Shown in pieces: positions 1-8,712 of a stretch of 64,000 nucleotides of DNA. Under the pieces are notes generated by a model that saw only the letters and a list, made by a program, of their open reading frames with translations, searched no databases and was not told the DNA's origin. The translations under genes were made by a program, and so were the position numbers. This DNA comes from Halopolyspora algeriensis (GTDB lineage: Bacteria > Actinomycetota > Actinomycetes > Mycobacteriales > Pseudonocardiaceae), in assembly GCF_003337235.1 (NCBI RefSeq), contig NZ_QPJC01000008.1:62001-126000 (forward strand), given 5' to 3'. Position 1 is the first letter of the stretch. The number at the start of each line of letters is the position of its first letter.

Positions 1-717
1 TGCACCGTCCTCCGGGTGAGCCTTGAGCACGGTGATGCGGTCACCCGGTGCCCGCGGGCACTCCTCGATGACGCCGACCCGTTCCCGACCGACCGCGATC
101 GAGGAGTATTCGCACTCGGGTCGTTCCAGGTTGTTGTCCGGGTTCTTCGGTGCGTGCGGAACCCCGTACTGCTGCGTGCGCACGAGGTCGGAACGCCAGG
201 TCTCGAAGAGTCCACGCCCGGTGGCGGTGACGTAATCACCGCCGGACAGCAGGCGGGTGCCGAACGGGACGTCGCTGTTGCGCTGCGGGCCCCGCTTGCC
301 CGTCGCCCCTTCCAGAGAAGTCACCTCGCTGCAGTTGTGCGAGGTGCGATACACCGCGATCGCGCGTTGCCACTCGGATCCGACAGTGCACAGGGGAAGA
401 TCCCGCGCGTAGCGCCAGTGAACCTCGCCGGTGACCGGATCGCGCCCGAGAACCTCGCCCTCCGCGGCGGTGACCACGGCCGGGCCGGCCACGACCGGTT
501 GGGGAGTGGCCGGGCTGGGAGCTCGCCATGCTTCCTGCAACGCGGTCGGAACCGTATCGGGAGGATGCACTGCGGCGATCGGTTCCGCTGCCGGGTGCGA
601 GACCGTCGCCCGAACGTCGCTGTGCCACCAGATCACGGCCGAAACGAGCAGCACCGCGACCGTGATCAATCCCACTGTGGCGAGGTCGGCTCTCGTGCGC
701 CGCTCCGGCCGTATCAC
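1..717 (-). CDS. PQQ-like beta-propeller membrane-anchored protein (Rv3212-like), 3' end outside window
   Basis: The reading frame is open from a GTG at 717 to the window edge, so the C-terminus is missing. GGGAG lies just upstream of the GTG. A short basic N-terminus is followed by one hydrophobic segment at about residues 13-31, so this is probably a type II membrane or exported protein. The strand motif GEVLGRDPVTGEVHWRYA (from about residue 88) is the classic PQQ/BamB-like propeller repeat. The gene lies downstream of rhlE on the same strand, as Rv3212 follows Rv3211 in M. tuberculosis. The exact function of this family is unknown; a scaffold or cell-envelope role is only inference. Confidence 0.75.
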   Translation of the reverse strand, partial: MIRPERRTRADLATVGLITVAVLLVSAVIWWHSDVRATVSHPAAEPIAAVHPPDTVPTALQEAWRAPSPATPQPVVAGPAVVTAAEGEVLGRDPVTGEVHWRYARDLPLCTVGSEWQRAIAVYRTSHNCSEVTSLEGATGKRGPQRNSDVPFGTRLLSGGDYVTATGRGLFETWRSDLVRTQQYGVPHAPKNPDNNLERPECEYSSIAVGRERVGVIEECPRAPGDRITVLKAHPEDGA

Positions 718-888
718 TGTGACTCCCGGCGAACAGACTCCGTCATGGCACCCTCTGCTCGAGCCTAGAAGAATAGCTCCCAGGGCTTGCTCGGGTGGTT
801 GCTCCCACCGCCGTCCCACGCGGCGCCCTACGGCGGTTCATGCGGCTTCCGACGGGTGCCGTGCCGGCACTCCCGTCGCATGCGGGTG

Positions 889-2649
889 TTACTCCGCGAC
901 GCCCTCGGTGCTGCCTGCCGGGGTGCTGTCCGCAGGAGCGTTGCCGCCGGCACGCTTCGGGCCGCCCCGCCTCCTGCGGCGCCGAGCGGGCCGTTCCGCA
1001 CCGTCTCGGGAGTTCTGAGCGCCCTGGGTGCTCGGCGCCTCCGCGGGTTGTGCCGCTCCGTCGGTGCCGGCACCGACGCGAGTGCGGCGCCTCCGGCGGC
1101 GGCCCGTCGGCCGCGTGTCACCGGACGGTTCACCACGGGAACTCTCGCCACTGTCGCTGCCCGTGCGCTTGCTGCCGGATCCGCCGCGGGTGCGCTTGCG
1201 GCTGCGCTTGCGGGGGGACTCGGTGTCCGCTTCGGACTCGGCATCGAGCCCGGCACGGTCGCGCTGGGACAGCGGCAATCGCCCGGTCACATCGGAGGGC
1301 ACGTCGAGATCGGTGTAGAGGTGCTCGGAAGTCGAGTAGGTCTCGACCGGCTGGGGCAACCCCAGGCCCAGCGCGTCGTTGATCATCTTCCAACGCGCTT
1401 CCTCTTCCCAGTCGACCAGAGTGAGAGCCACGCCCGTGCGGCCCGCGCGGCCGGTGCGCCCGATCCGGTGCACGTAGGTCTTCTCGTCGTCCGGGCACTG
1501 AAGGTTGATCACGTGCGTGACGCCTTCGACGTCGATACCGCGGGCCGCGACATCGGTGGCGACCAGCGTGTCGATCTTGCCGGAGCGGAAGGCGCGCAAC
1601 GCTTTCTCGCGGGCGGTCTGCCCGAGATCGCCGTGGACCGAACCGGCGGCGAAGCCGCGCTCGTTGAGCTCGTCGGAGAGCTTCTGCGCCGTGCGCTTGG
1701 TGCGGCTGAAGATCATGGTCAACCCGCGGTCGCGTGCCTGCAGGGCACGTGCCAGCAGTTCGGTCTTGTCCATCGCGTGTGCGCGGTAGACGAATTGCCG
1801 GGTGCGCTCGTGGACAGCGCCCTCGTCGGCCTGCTCGGCACGGATGTGCGTGGGCTGCTGCAGGAACGTCCGGGCCAGGTTGATGATCGGTCCCGGCATG
1901 GTGGCCGAGAACAGCATCGTCTGCCGCTGCTCGGGAACCATTCCGAGCATCCGCTCGATATCCGGGAGGAAGCCCAGGTCGAGCATCTCGTCGGCCTCGT
2001 CGAGCACCAGGCCGCCGACCTTGCCCAGGACGAGATGCTGCTGATCGGCGAGATCGAGCAGGCGTCCCGGTGTGCCGATGACCAGATCGACGCCCTTGCG
2101 GAGCGCCTCGATCTGGGGCTCGTAGGGGCGGCCGCCGTACACCGCGAGGGTGCGGATGCCGAGGTGCTTGGCCGCTTCTTCCAGGTCCCGTGTGACCTGC
2201 ACGCACAACTCGCGCGTCGGTACGACCACCAAGGCCTGGGGGGTGCCGTCACCGGGGACCTGCAGCCGTTGCAGCAGGGGGACGCCGAATCCCAGGGTCT
2301 TTCCCATGCCGGTCCGGGCCTGACCGATCAGGTCCTCACCGCCCAGGGCCAGCGGGAGGGTGAGCTCCTGAATGGCGAAGGTGTGCTCGATACCCGCTTC
2401 GCCGAGGGCGCGCACGATCCTGTCGTCCGTGCCGAGCTCGGCGAAGGTGGGGGTGTCCGGGGTGCTCGGTTCGGGGTTCTCGGCGTGCAGCGGGCGGGCG
2501 TCGGTGTTCTCGGGGGTGCCGCTCTCGCTGTGCTCCAGCACGCGCGCATCGTGCGATGTGGTGCCGTTCGGGGATTTCTCGCTGCTGTCCGCGGAAATCC
2601 GCTCGTTGCTCACCGTCAGAGTGATCGCCTCTCTCATCCCTGCGCGCAC
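889..2649 (-). CDS. rhlE: DEAD-box ATP-dependent RNA helicase RhlE-like
   Basis: This is a superfamily 2 RNA helicase that unwinds RNA duplexes, typically in rRNA maturation, mRNA turnover and cold response. The helicase signature is complete: Q-motif region before motif I (ARTGMGKT), PTREL (Ia), TPGR (Ib), DEAD (II), SAT (III) and HRIGRTGRAG (VI). The last 150 or so residues are a low-complexity Arg/Gly/Ser-rich tail, common in actinobacterial RhlE proteins and probably RNA-binding. The start is uncertain: GTG 2649, ATG 2637 and a GTG near 2613 are all in frame, and none has a strong ribosome binding site. It is orthologous in position to Rv3211. Confidence 0.93.
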   Translation of the reverse strand: MRAGMREAITLTVSNERISADSSEKSPNGTTSHDARVLEHSESGTPENTDARPLHAENPEPSTPDTPTFAELGTDDRIVRALGEAGIEHTFAIQELTLPLALGGEDLIGQARTGMGKTLGFGVPLLQRLQVPGDGTPQALVVVPTRELCVQVTRDLEEAAKHLGIRTLAVYGGRPYEPQIEALRKGVDLVIGTPGRLLDLADQQHLVLGKVGGLVLDEADEMLDLGFLPDIERMLGMVPEQRQTMLFSATMPGPIINLARTFLQQPTHIRAEQADEGAVHERTRQFVYRAHAMDKTELLARALQARDRGLTMIFSRTKRTAQKLSDELNERGFAAGSVHGDLGQTAREKALRAFRSGKIDTLVATDVAARGIDVEGVTHVINLQCPDDEKTYVHRIGRTGRAGRTGVALTLVDWEEEARWKMINDALGLGLPQPVETYSTSEHLYTDLDVPSDVTGRLPLSQRDRAGLDAESEADTESPRKRSRKRTRGGSGSKRTGSDSGESSRGEPSGDTRPTGRRRRRRTRVGAGTDGAAQPAEAPSTQGAQNSRDGAERPARRRRRRGGPKRAGGNAPADSTPAGSTEGVAE

Positions 2650-3276
2650 GCGGGCCGCAGGCCCGGTCGTGGTGGTGAGTCCGGCAACCGCTGGACATCT
2701 CGCGGCTGCGCGCGGCGCTCGTGGTCACCCACGTGGAGGTGCGCGCTTTCGTTCGAATCAGCGGCACTGTGCCGCTGTCGGGTCTGTGGTTGTGCAGGCG
2801 CCGAGGCACGGGACCATCACCGTCGTGCGGGGTGGCGGGCGCCGCTCGGCTCGCGGACCGCGCTCGTTCCGGGAGTGATCTCCGTTCCCCGCTCACCGTG
2901 GTGGCCGAGCGGGGTGTCCGCTGCCCGGTATCGACATTGCGAAGACGCGTGTCCGGAACCATCCCGGGCTGCTTCGGCCTGCAATCGCTCATCCGGAGGA
3001 GCTCTGCCCGGCAACGGCCCATCCTGAAGCGATCCGCCTCGGCAGGAAGTCGCACGGTTTCCGCCGCTTCCCGGTGGGCGTACCTCCGAGGCATGCCCTG
3101 TCCGGACACTTCCTGCCGAGATGTGCTCCGCCGGGGTGTATGCCGTTGGGGCATGTCTCGGGGCATGTCGTTGCCTGATGCCAAGTACTCCTCCTTCACC
3201 CACGATACCCGCTCGTGTGCGGTACATCGAGACGGAGGCGGCCGGGCGTGCCGTGGAGCCGGTTAGGCTCGCGGTC
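2650..3276. other. Divergent intergenic region, no gene recognised
   Basis: This stretch of about 630 bases separates rhlE (minus) from the ferritin-like gene (plus). Open frames exist on both strands, but their translations are Arg/Ser-rich composition products without domains. It must hold the promoters of both genes. A 10-mer GGGGCATGTC is repeated with a 12-base period at 3148-3157 and 3160-3169, and ATGCC (3140-3144) pairs with GGCAT (3150-3154). This is a possible protein-binding or RNA element of unknown meaning. Confidence 0.4.
3264..3269 (+). promoter_or_regulatory. Candidate -10 box (TAGGCT) of a leaderless transcript
   Basis: TAGGCT lies 7 nt before the ATG at 3277. This TANNNT-to-start distance is typical of actinobacterial leaderless mRNAs, and no Shine-Dalgarno sequence is present. 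Confidence 0.55.
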
Positions 3277-3966
3277 ATGAGTGAGGCTGACCAGAGTGCG
3301 GCGGCATCCACCGAGAGATCCGGCGATGGCTCCGAGCAAGGCGTTGTCGATCTGCTCGCGGCGTTGGCCTACGGCGAGCTCTCGGCATTCGACCGGCTGG
3401 CCGAGGACGCGCGTGCCGCACCGACGCTGACCGGCCGGGCCGCGCTGGCCAGCATGGCCGCGGCCGAGATCGGCCACTACCGGCTCCTGGAGGAGCAACT
3501 CGCCCAGCGCGGTGTGGCCGTCGAGGACGTGATGCAGCCCTTCGTCGAACCCTTCGACGCCTTCAATGCCTCGACCGCTCCGCATTCGTGGCTGGAGTCC
3601 CTGGTGAAGGCCTATGTCGGTGACGGGCTGGCCGCGGATTTCTATCGCGAGGTCGCGGAGTGGCTCGATCCGGCGACGCGGGAACTCGTGCTGACGGTGC
3701 TCGCCGACACCGGCCATTCGGCATTCGCCGAGCGCGAGGTGCGGGCGGCATGCGCCGAGGACGAGAGTCTGCGCGACAAGCTGACGCTGTGGGGCCGCCG
3801 CTTGCTGGGGGAGGCCGTGACCCAGGCCCAGCACGTGGTCGCCGAGCGCGACGCTCTCGCGGAACTGATCATCCGCGGTTCCGGCGATCTCACCGGGATC
3901 GCGGCACTGTTCAAGCGGCTGCAGAACAGTCATACCAAGCGGATGGGCCGCCTCGGTCTGGGATGA
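3277..3966 (+). CDS. Ferritin-like fold protein, tRNA-hydroxylase-like (Rv3210c-like)
   Basis: A 229-residue all-helical protein of the ferritin-like superfamily, in a branch related to MiaE-type diiron tRNA hydroxylases. Candidate metal ligands are visible in [12 protein letters not shown] (E64, H67) and in [12 protein letters not shown] further on, spaced as in a four-helix bundle. The start is the ATG at 3277, preceded by a leaderless-type -10 box; the upstream in-frame extension is Arg/Gly-rich and unlikely to be coding. It is divergent from rhlE, as Rv3210c is from Rv3211. The substrate is unknown. Confidence 0.8.
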   Translation: MSEADQSAAASTERSGDGSEQGVVDLLAALAYGELSAFDRLAEDARAAPTLTGRAALASMAAAEIGHYRLLEEQLAQRGVAVEDVMQPFVEPFDAFNASTAPHSWLESLVKAYVGDGLAADFYREVAEWLDPATRELVLTVLADTGHSAFAEREVRAACAEDESLRDKLTLWGRRLLGEAVTQAQHVVAERDALAELIIRGSGDLTGIAALFKRLQNSHTKRMGRLGLG

Positions 3967-4068
3967 GGCGATATCGGGTGTCTCGTGTCGACGCCTCGGG
4001 AAGGCGTGGTGTGGGATAGCCTGGGGGCGGCGTAGCCGACAGAAGACGAGTGTGTACGGAGGTTCGGT

Positions 4069-4296
4069 GTGGAGGTAAAGATCGGCGTCGTGGACAGCTC
4101 ACGTGAGCTGGTGCTCGGCAGCAGTCAGTCCCCGGAGGAGGTCGAGTCGCTGGTCGCCGACGCGCTGGCCAAAGCCGATGGCCGACTGACCCTGACCGAC
4201 GAGAAGGGCCGACGCTACATCGTTCCCTCCACCAAGATCGCCTACGTGGAGATCGGGCCCTCGGAACCGACACGGGTCGGTTTCGGCGTCGGCTGA
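4069..4296 (+). CDS. DUF3107 family protein (TB9.4/Rv3208A-like)
   Basis: A 75-residue protein starting at GTG with GGAGG about 8 nt upstream. The N-terminus (VEVKIGVVDSSRELVL) and the GRRYIVPSTKIAYVEIG core are characteristic of DUF3107, a small actinobacterial family represented by TB9.4 in M. tuberculosis. It is probably cytosolic and its molecular role is unknown. It ends just before a strong hairpin terminator. In mycobacteria it neighbours a TetR gene (Rv3208); here the closest TetR belongs to a different module and the likely Rv3208 ortholog lies at 8077-8712. Confidence 0.85.
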   Translation: MEVKIGVVDSSRELVLGSSQSPEEVESLVADALAKADGRLTLTDEKGRRYIVPSTKIAYVEIGPSEPTRVGFGVG

Positions 4297-4307
4297 CATC
4301 CCGAGCG

Positions 4308-4346
4308 GGTGGGTGGGCGCGTTGGTGCGCCCACCCACCTGCTTTT
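4308..4346 (+). terminator. Intrinsic terminator after DUF3107 gene
   Basis: A perfect 13-bp stem (4308-4320 with 4327-4339) and a 6-nt loop, followed by TGCTTTTC. It ends the plus-strand DUF3107 transcript and may also shield the convergent minus-strand unit. Confidence 0.85.
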
Positions 4347-4561
4347 CTGCGCTGCCGTTTCTTCTCACGGGGTCTTTCAGAGTGGTTCTTGCACGAGTGA
4401 TCAGCCTGAGCAAAGCGACCGGCTCCGGCTTTTCAGATGGATGGATTGCAAGGCAGGGGGCCACGTGATGGAGAGTGGCTACCTGATGTGGCCTCCAACG
4501 CCGCAAGGCGCCATCTGAGAAGGCGGTCACCGACCACCGCGCCAGGTCGTGAAAGCACTCC

Positions 4562-4900
4562 TCAGTGGTTCCCGACCGGCTCGTGCAGCTCGGTGTCCAG
4601 CTCGAACGGGGGACGTCCGAGTCCGGCGATCCGATACCTGTTCCACGGGTCGGGGTCGGACAGCGTTCCGGCCGCCTCGCCGGCCGGAGTGCGTAGCACC
4701 ACCTGCGTTCTGCGGCCGGCGGTGAGTTCGGTGATCCGCTCGTTGGCCGCCACTCGCCCGTACCAGTGGAAGCGGCCGTCGATCGGCTGGAAGTGCCCGC
4801 GCAGCACCACGTCGACCGCGATCTCGTGGTCCTCGGTGAACACCACGGCCGCACCCCGGTAGTCGTCCTCGTCGTGCTCGTGCACCGGGTTCTCCGGCAC
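4562..4900 (-). CDS. DUF4873 domain protein
   Basis: A 112-residue protein starting at GTG 4900 with an ideal AAGGAGG ribosome binding site four bases upstream. The core YRGAAVVF...DVVLRGHFQPIDGRFHWYGR matches DUF4873, which occurs alone or fused to the C-terminus of flavin monooxygenases in actinobacteria. It is 17 nt downstream of a TetR gene on the same strand, probably one operon. An AurF-like oxygenase is divergent, so a role accessory to oxidation of a hydrophobic substrate is plausible but inferred. Confidence 0.8.
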   Translation of the reverse strand: MPENPVHEHDEDDYRGAAVVFTEDHEIAVDVVLRGHFQPIDGRFHWYGRVAANERITELTAGRRTQVVLRTPAGEAAGTLSDPDPWNRYRIAGLGRPPFELDTELHEPVGNH

Positions 4901-4917
4901 GTTGCCTCCTTTTCGGC

Positions 4918-5694
4918 TCAGCCCCGGTGGGCTTGTTCTCCGACATCCTCGGCGCCCTCGCCGGTCACCGCCCGCAGGTCGGGGCCCAGCTCCAGCGGTT
5001 CGTCCGGGTCGATCACGATGCCCCCGGAACGCAGTACGCCGTCGATGGCGAACCAGATGATCCGGGTGAGGTAGTCGGTGAGGTCCTCCCTGCTCATCGA
5101 CTGGCGATCCAGCCACCAGTCGCCACTGGCCTGGACCATGCCGACCAGCCCGTGGCTCCATGCCTCCACACCGCCGGAGTCCAGCTCCAGCGCTCGCATG
5201 TACTCGCCCAGCAAGCGGGACAGCGAGTTGGCGATGACGGTTTTCTCGGTGGTGACCGGATCCGTCTGGACCGGCCGGTCGGCGAAGTTCCGGCGGACCA
5301 CGAAGCGGTACAGCTCGGGGTACTCCTCGATGACGCCGAGGTAGGCGCTGACGATGCGGCGGATGCGCTGGTGGATGCTGCCGCTCTCGTCGAGGGTCGG
5401 GCCGATGCGCTGCATGAGCAGGTCGGTGCCCCACTCGCCGACGGCCAGGTAGAGATCACCCTTGTCGCTGAAGTGCCGGTAGAGCACGGGTTTGCTGACC
5501 CCGGCCTCGGCGGCGATGTCGTCCATGCCGACTTCGGCCCCGTGGTGACCGATGGCACGCACGGTGGCCTCGACGAATTCGGCGCGCCGCGCCTGGCGAT
5601 GCCCGCGCCAGCGTTCGCTGCGCTTGTCTCCGTGGGGCGGGTCGCCGCGCGACGGCGTGTTGACGGCCTTGACAGGCCGCGAGATGTGGCTCAC
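4918..5694 (-). CDS. TetR/AcrR family transcriptional regulator
   Basis: A one-component repressor of about 258 residues. The N-terminal helix-turn-helix reads DDIAAEAGVSKPVLYRHF; the C-terminal ligand domain is helical and Trp/Tyr-rich (GDWWLDR), suggesting a hydrophobic effector such as an acyl group or lipid. I chose the GTG at 5694 because the in-frame extension to 5751 runs through the operator; the ribosome binding site is weak. It is followed by DUF4873 and is divergent from the diiron oxygenase. A perfect palindrome at 5711-5725 sits just upstream, indicating autoregulation and control of the divergent unit. Confidence 0.88.
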   Translation of the reverse strand: MSHISRPVKAVNTPSRGDPPHGDKRSERWRGHRQARRAEFVEATVRAIGHHGAEVGMDDIAAEAGVSKPVLYRHFSDKGDLYLAVGEWGTDLLMQRIGPTLDESGSIHQRIRRIVSAYLGVIEEYPELYRFVVRRNFADRPVQTDPVTTEKTVIANSLSRLLGEYMRALELDSGGVEAWSHGLVGMVQASGDWWLDRQSMSREDLTDYLTRIIWFAIDGVLRSGGIVIDPDEPLELGPDLRAVTGEGAEDVGEQAHRG

Positions 5695-5710
5695 GCTACC
5701 CAAGGTAGCT

Positions 5711-5725
5711 GTTACTAGAAGTAAC
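5711..5725. promoter_or_regulatory. TetR-type operator palindrome
   Basis: GTTACT-AGA-AGTAAC is a perfect 6+3+6 inverted repeat. It lies 16 bases upstream of the TetR start and 46 bases upstream of the oxygenase ATG, and stands out as AT-rich in its surroundings. Position and symmetry fit the operator of the adjacent TetR. Confidence 0.75.
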
Positions 5726-5771
5726 ACGCAATTGTTCGAGCCGCTGCCCACCCGGAAAGTGATGACGTGCG

Positions 5772-6671
5772 ATGAGCAAAACGCTTCAGGTCAACGAGCG
5801 GGAGAAGACCGCTGCTCGGCTGCTGAAGTCCTCGGCCAAGAGCAGTTATGACCCCGAAGTGGACATCGACTGGACGGCACCGCTGGCCGAATCACAGCCC
5901 TACATCCCGTTCGAGCGCAGTACGCTCTACGGCACGGACCTGTGGGAGCAGCTCACCACCGAGCAGCGGATCGAGCTGACCAAGCACGAATTCGCCAGCA
6001 TCGCCTCGAACGGCCTGTGGTTCGAGATCCTGTTGATGCAGATGCTGCTCAAGGATGTCTACCGCAGGGACCCGCGGAGCAACCACGCGCAGTACGCCCT
6101 GACCGAGATCGCCGACGAGTGCCGACACTCGACGATGTTCGCCCGGGCGTGTGAACGAGTGGGGGCGCCCGCCTACGGACCGATCCCGATCCTGTACCAC
6201 GGCGGCAAGCTGCTTCCCGCCGTGCTCAAGGGGCCCTCCGCCTACGCCTCGATCCTGGTCGCCGAAGAGATCCTCGACCGCTTCCAGCGCGACCAGATGA
6301 ACGACGAACAAGTGCAGCCCCTGGTGCGGATGGTCAACCGCATCCATGTGCTGGAAGAAGCCCGCCACGTCACCTTCGCCCGCGAGGAGGTCACGCGCGG
6401 GATGCAGCAGTGCAACGCCGCCGAGCGTGCCTACCACCAGTACTGGACCGCGCTGGTGTCGTTCTGCATCGTCCGAGCGCTGATCAACCCCCAGGTCTAC
6501 AAGGCCGTCGGACTGCGCCCGAAGACGGCTCACCAGGTCGCGCTGAACAACCCGTACTGGCACGACACGATGCACTGGGGTGGCGAGAAGATCATGTCGT
6601 TCCTGGACGAGGTCGGCCTGGTCGGCAGGCCCGGCATGAGCCTGTGGAAGAAAGCGGGGTTGATCCGGTGA
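5772..6671 (+). CDS. AurF-family diiron oxygenase
   Basis: A 299-residue protein of the AurF/p-aminobenzoate N-oxygenase-like family, non-heme diiron enzymes that activate O2 to oxidise amines or hydrocarbons. Putative ligand motifs occur in the right order: KHEFASI, DECRHSTMF, AEEILDRF and EEARHVTFAREE, giving the repeated E/ExxH pattern of a diiron site in a helical bundle. It overlaps the downstream hydrolase by four bases (GTGA), so the two are translationally coupled. The operator at 5711-5725 should place it under TetR control. The substrate is unknown; hydrophobic neighbours suggest a lipid or xenobiotic. Confidence 0.85.
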   Translation: MSKTLQVNEREKTAARLLKSSAKSSYDPEVDIDWTAPLAESQPYIPFERSTLYGTDLWEQLTTEQRIELTKHEFASIASNGLWFEILLMQMLLKDVYRRDPRSNHAQYALTEIADECRHSTMFARACERVGAPAYGPIPILYHGGKLLPAVLKGPSAYASILVAEEILDRFQRDQMNDEQVQPLVRMVNRIHVLEEARHVTFAREEVTRGMQQCNAAERAYHQYWTALVSFCIVRALINPQVYKAVGLRPKTAHQVALNNPYWHDTMHWGGEKIMSFLDEVGLVGRPGMSLWKKAGLIR

Positions 6672-7579
6672 CCGTCGAGCAGCGCGCCTCTTCCGCGGAG
6701 GTCTTCACGACACGGGACGGCACCGGGTTGCGCGTGCGCGAGCACGGCCCGGCGGACGCGCCGATCACGGTCGTGTTCGTACACGGCTGGACACTGACCA
6801 AGCACAGCTGGGATCGGGTCGTGGCGGGATTGCCCGCCACAGCGGGAGTCCCGGTGCGCGGTGTGAGCTTCGACCTGCGAGGGCACGGTGAGTCCGACCC
6901 GGCTCCGGCCGGAACGGCGACGATCCGGCAGTGCGCCGACGACCTCGCCGAGCTGATCGAGGATCGGGTGCCGGATGGTCCGATCGTGCTCGCCGGCCAC
7001 TCCATGGGTGGTATGACCCTGATGGCGCTGGCCGAGCAACACCCCCAGCTGTTCGCCGACCGGGTACGGGGTGTCGCTCTGGTGGCGACCTCCAGCGGAG
7101 GCCTCGCCGCACCGTCTCTCGGCCTGCCGAAGCCGATCGCTGCGTTGTTCAACGCGGGTGAACGCGCGGTGCGCTCCAAGCTCGCCGCCGCACGGGGCCG
7201 GGTGGTGAGCAGGCGTTCGCGCTGGATGCGTCCCGGCCTGCGCTGGCTGCTGTTCGGCTCGAAGCCGGCGAGTTCCGATCTCGCCACGACCGCGGAATGG
7301 GTCGCGGGATGCCATCCGCCGAGCATGGCGGGATTCCGGGAGTCGTTGGCCGAGCACGACCGTGTCGAGGCACTTGCGGCATTCCGTTCGGTGCCGGTGA
7401 TGGTGCTGGCAGGCCTGGACGACCGGCTCTGCCCGTACTCGCACGCGCGGCGTATCTCCGAGGCGTTGCCGCATGCCGAGCACCTCGTCTATGCCGGAGC
7501 CGGACACATGCTGCCGCTGGAGCGGGACGACGAGGTGACCGCGAGGGTCGCCGACCTCGCCCGCGCAGCGGTGCGGTGA
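6668..7579 (+). CDS. Alpha/beta hydrolase (LipV-like)
   Basis: A 303-residue alpha/beta hydrolase. Visible features are the oxyanion-hole strand VFVHGW, the nucleophile elbow GHSMGG (Ser), a late acid in DDRLCPYSH and the catalytic His in AGAGHML. The start is GTG 6668, overlapping the oxygenase stop by four bases. It resembles Rv3203 (LipV), an esterase/lipase. Coupled translation suggests it acts in the same pathway as the diiron oxygenase, for example hydrolysing an ester or lactone before or after oxidation; this is inference. Confidence 0.85.
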   Translation: MTVEQRASSAEVFTTRDGTGLRVREHGPADAPITVVFVHGWTLTKHSWDRVVAGLPATAGVPVRGVSFDLRGHGESDPAPAGTATIRQCADDLAELIEDRVPDGPIVLAGHSMGGMTLMALAEQHPQLFADRVRGVALVATSSGGLAAPSLGLPKPIAALFNAGERAVRSKLAAARGRVVSRRSRWMRPGLRWLLFGSKPASSDLATTAEWVAGCHPPSMAGFRESLAEHDRVEALAAFRSVPVMVLAGLDDRLCPYSHARRISEALPHAEHLVYAGAGHMLPLERDDEVTARVADLARAAVR

Positions 7580-7583
7580 CGCC

Positions 7584-7629
7584 GACGCGCGGACCTCTCG
7601 GGGTGGATGCCCGAAGAGGTCCGCGCGTC
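7584..7629 (+). terminator. Hairpin terminator after hydrolase gene
   Basis: A perfect 14-bp stem (7584-7597 with 7616-7629), extendable by one A-T pair, begins a few bases after the hydrolase stop codon. No U tract follows, as is common for G+C-rich actinobacterial terminators. Confidence 0.7.
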
Positions 7630-7704
7630 ACTGCTCGTGCCGCCGCGTGTCCGGTACCGTGGCCGAGTGCCATGTCCGATCGACCATTTTGACGAGAGGG
7701 TCTC

Positions 7705-8067
7705 GTGGGACAGCACACCAGCGGCGGCATCCACCATCACGGCTATGTCGAGGACGCGCCTTTGAACACAGCCCTGTCTGCGCACGACCGCCTCTCCCGG
7801 CTGGATGCGGCCGAGGTGCTGCATACCCCGGATGAGGTAGCGCAGTGGCTGGCCAGCACATTGCGCGCTGCCATGGGCAAGGTCGAGGACGAGGTGGCCT
7901 TCGACGACGAGTGGGATCAGTGGATCAAGTTCGCCCAGGCGGGGGAGACCATCACCACCGGTCTGCGTGACGGCCCCACGATCAGTGTGGTGGCGGTCTC
8001 CGAAGACGAGTGCCGGTGCGAGGCCGCTCCGCTCGTGCCCGTCGGCGGCAAGAAGCGCAGCCGGTGA
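7705..8067 (+). CDS. Hypothetical protein, 120 aa
   Basis: The frame starts at GTG 7705 with GAGAGGG upstream. The protein has a His/Gly-rich N-terminus (GGIHHHGY), an acidic middle (VEDEVAFDDEWDQW) and a basic C-terminus (GGKKRSR). I do not recognise a family. It is flanked by a hairpin upstream and a convergent TetR gene 10 bases downstream, so it is probably monocistronic. Confidence 0.6.
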   Translation: MGQHTSGGIHHHGYVEDAPLNTALSAHDRLSRLDAAEVLHTPDEVAQWLASTLRAAMGKVEDEVAFDDEWDQWIKFAQAGETITTGLRDGPTISVVAVSEDECRCEAAPLVPVGGKKRSR

Positions 8068-8076
8068 CCCGCCTGG

Positions 8077-8712
8077 TTATCCCTGCTGGAGGGGGAAACC
8101 GGCGAGTCCCTTCCACGCCAGGGTCGACATCAGGGAGACGGCCTCTTCCCGCGTGATCGAGTTCTGGGTGTCCAACCAGTTCCGGGCGGTGACCTGACTG
8201 AGTCCGACCAGCCCGACCGCGAGCAGGCGTGCCCGTTCGTGGTCGAGACCGGCGTCGGCGGTGACGGCTTCGGCGACCGCGTCGACGCACGCGGACATGG
8301 CCCCCTCGACGGCTTGCTCGACCGCGGGTTCCCCGCGCAGGTCGGATTCGAACACGAGTCGGAAAGCCTGGTCCTCGCCGTCGACGAACTCGTAGAGGGC
8401 CCCCACGGCGGCGCGCACCCGCTGCTTGTTGTCCGGGTTGGATTCGATCGCTTCCCGGACCCGTCGGACCAACTCGGCGCCGTGGGTCTCCAGCAATGCC
8501 AGATACAGCTCCAGCTTGCCGGGGAAGTGCTGGTAGAGGACGGGTTTGCTGACCCCGGCCCGCTCGGCGATGTCGTCCATCGCGGCGGCGTGATAGCCGT
8601 TGGTCACGAACACGTGCTGAGCTGCCGTGAGCAGCTGTGCCCGGCGCGCATCGCGAGGCAGTCGCACCCCACGCGCGGATTGCTCGGTGCTGTGCTGCGC
8701 GGTTTCGGTCAT
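8077..8712 (-). CDS. TetR family transcriptional regulator (Rv3208-like)
   Basis: A 211-residue repressor. ATG 8712 is preceded by GGAGGA at good spacing. The N-terminal HTH includes MDDIAERAGVSKPVLYQHF and is preceded by LPRDARRAQLL, which closely resembles the mycobacterial Rv3208 N-terminus; the C-terminal half is the ligand-binding domain. It is divergent from the DUF3152 gene. An imperfect inverted repeat (CTTTAC-6-GTAGAG, 8775-8792) in the spacer is a possible operator. Confidence 0.88.
   Translation of the reverse strand: MTETAQHSTEQSARGVRLPRDARRAQLLTAAQHVFVTNGYHAAAMDDIAERAGVSKPVLYQHFPGKLELYLALLETHGAELVRRVREAIESNPDNKQRVRAAVGALYEFVDGEDQAFRLVFESDLRGEPAVEQAVEGAMSACVDAVAEAVTADAGLDHERARLLAVGLVGLSQVTARNWLDTQNSITREEAVSLMSTLAWKGLAGFPLQQG

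Noticed and set aside
4309-4518. 69-codon plus-strand frame after DUF3107
   Set aside because: It begins inside the terminator stem, has no ribosome binding site and no protein-like features.
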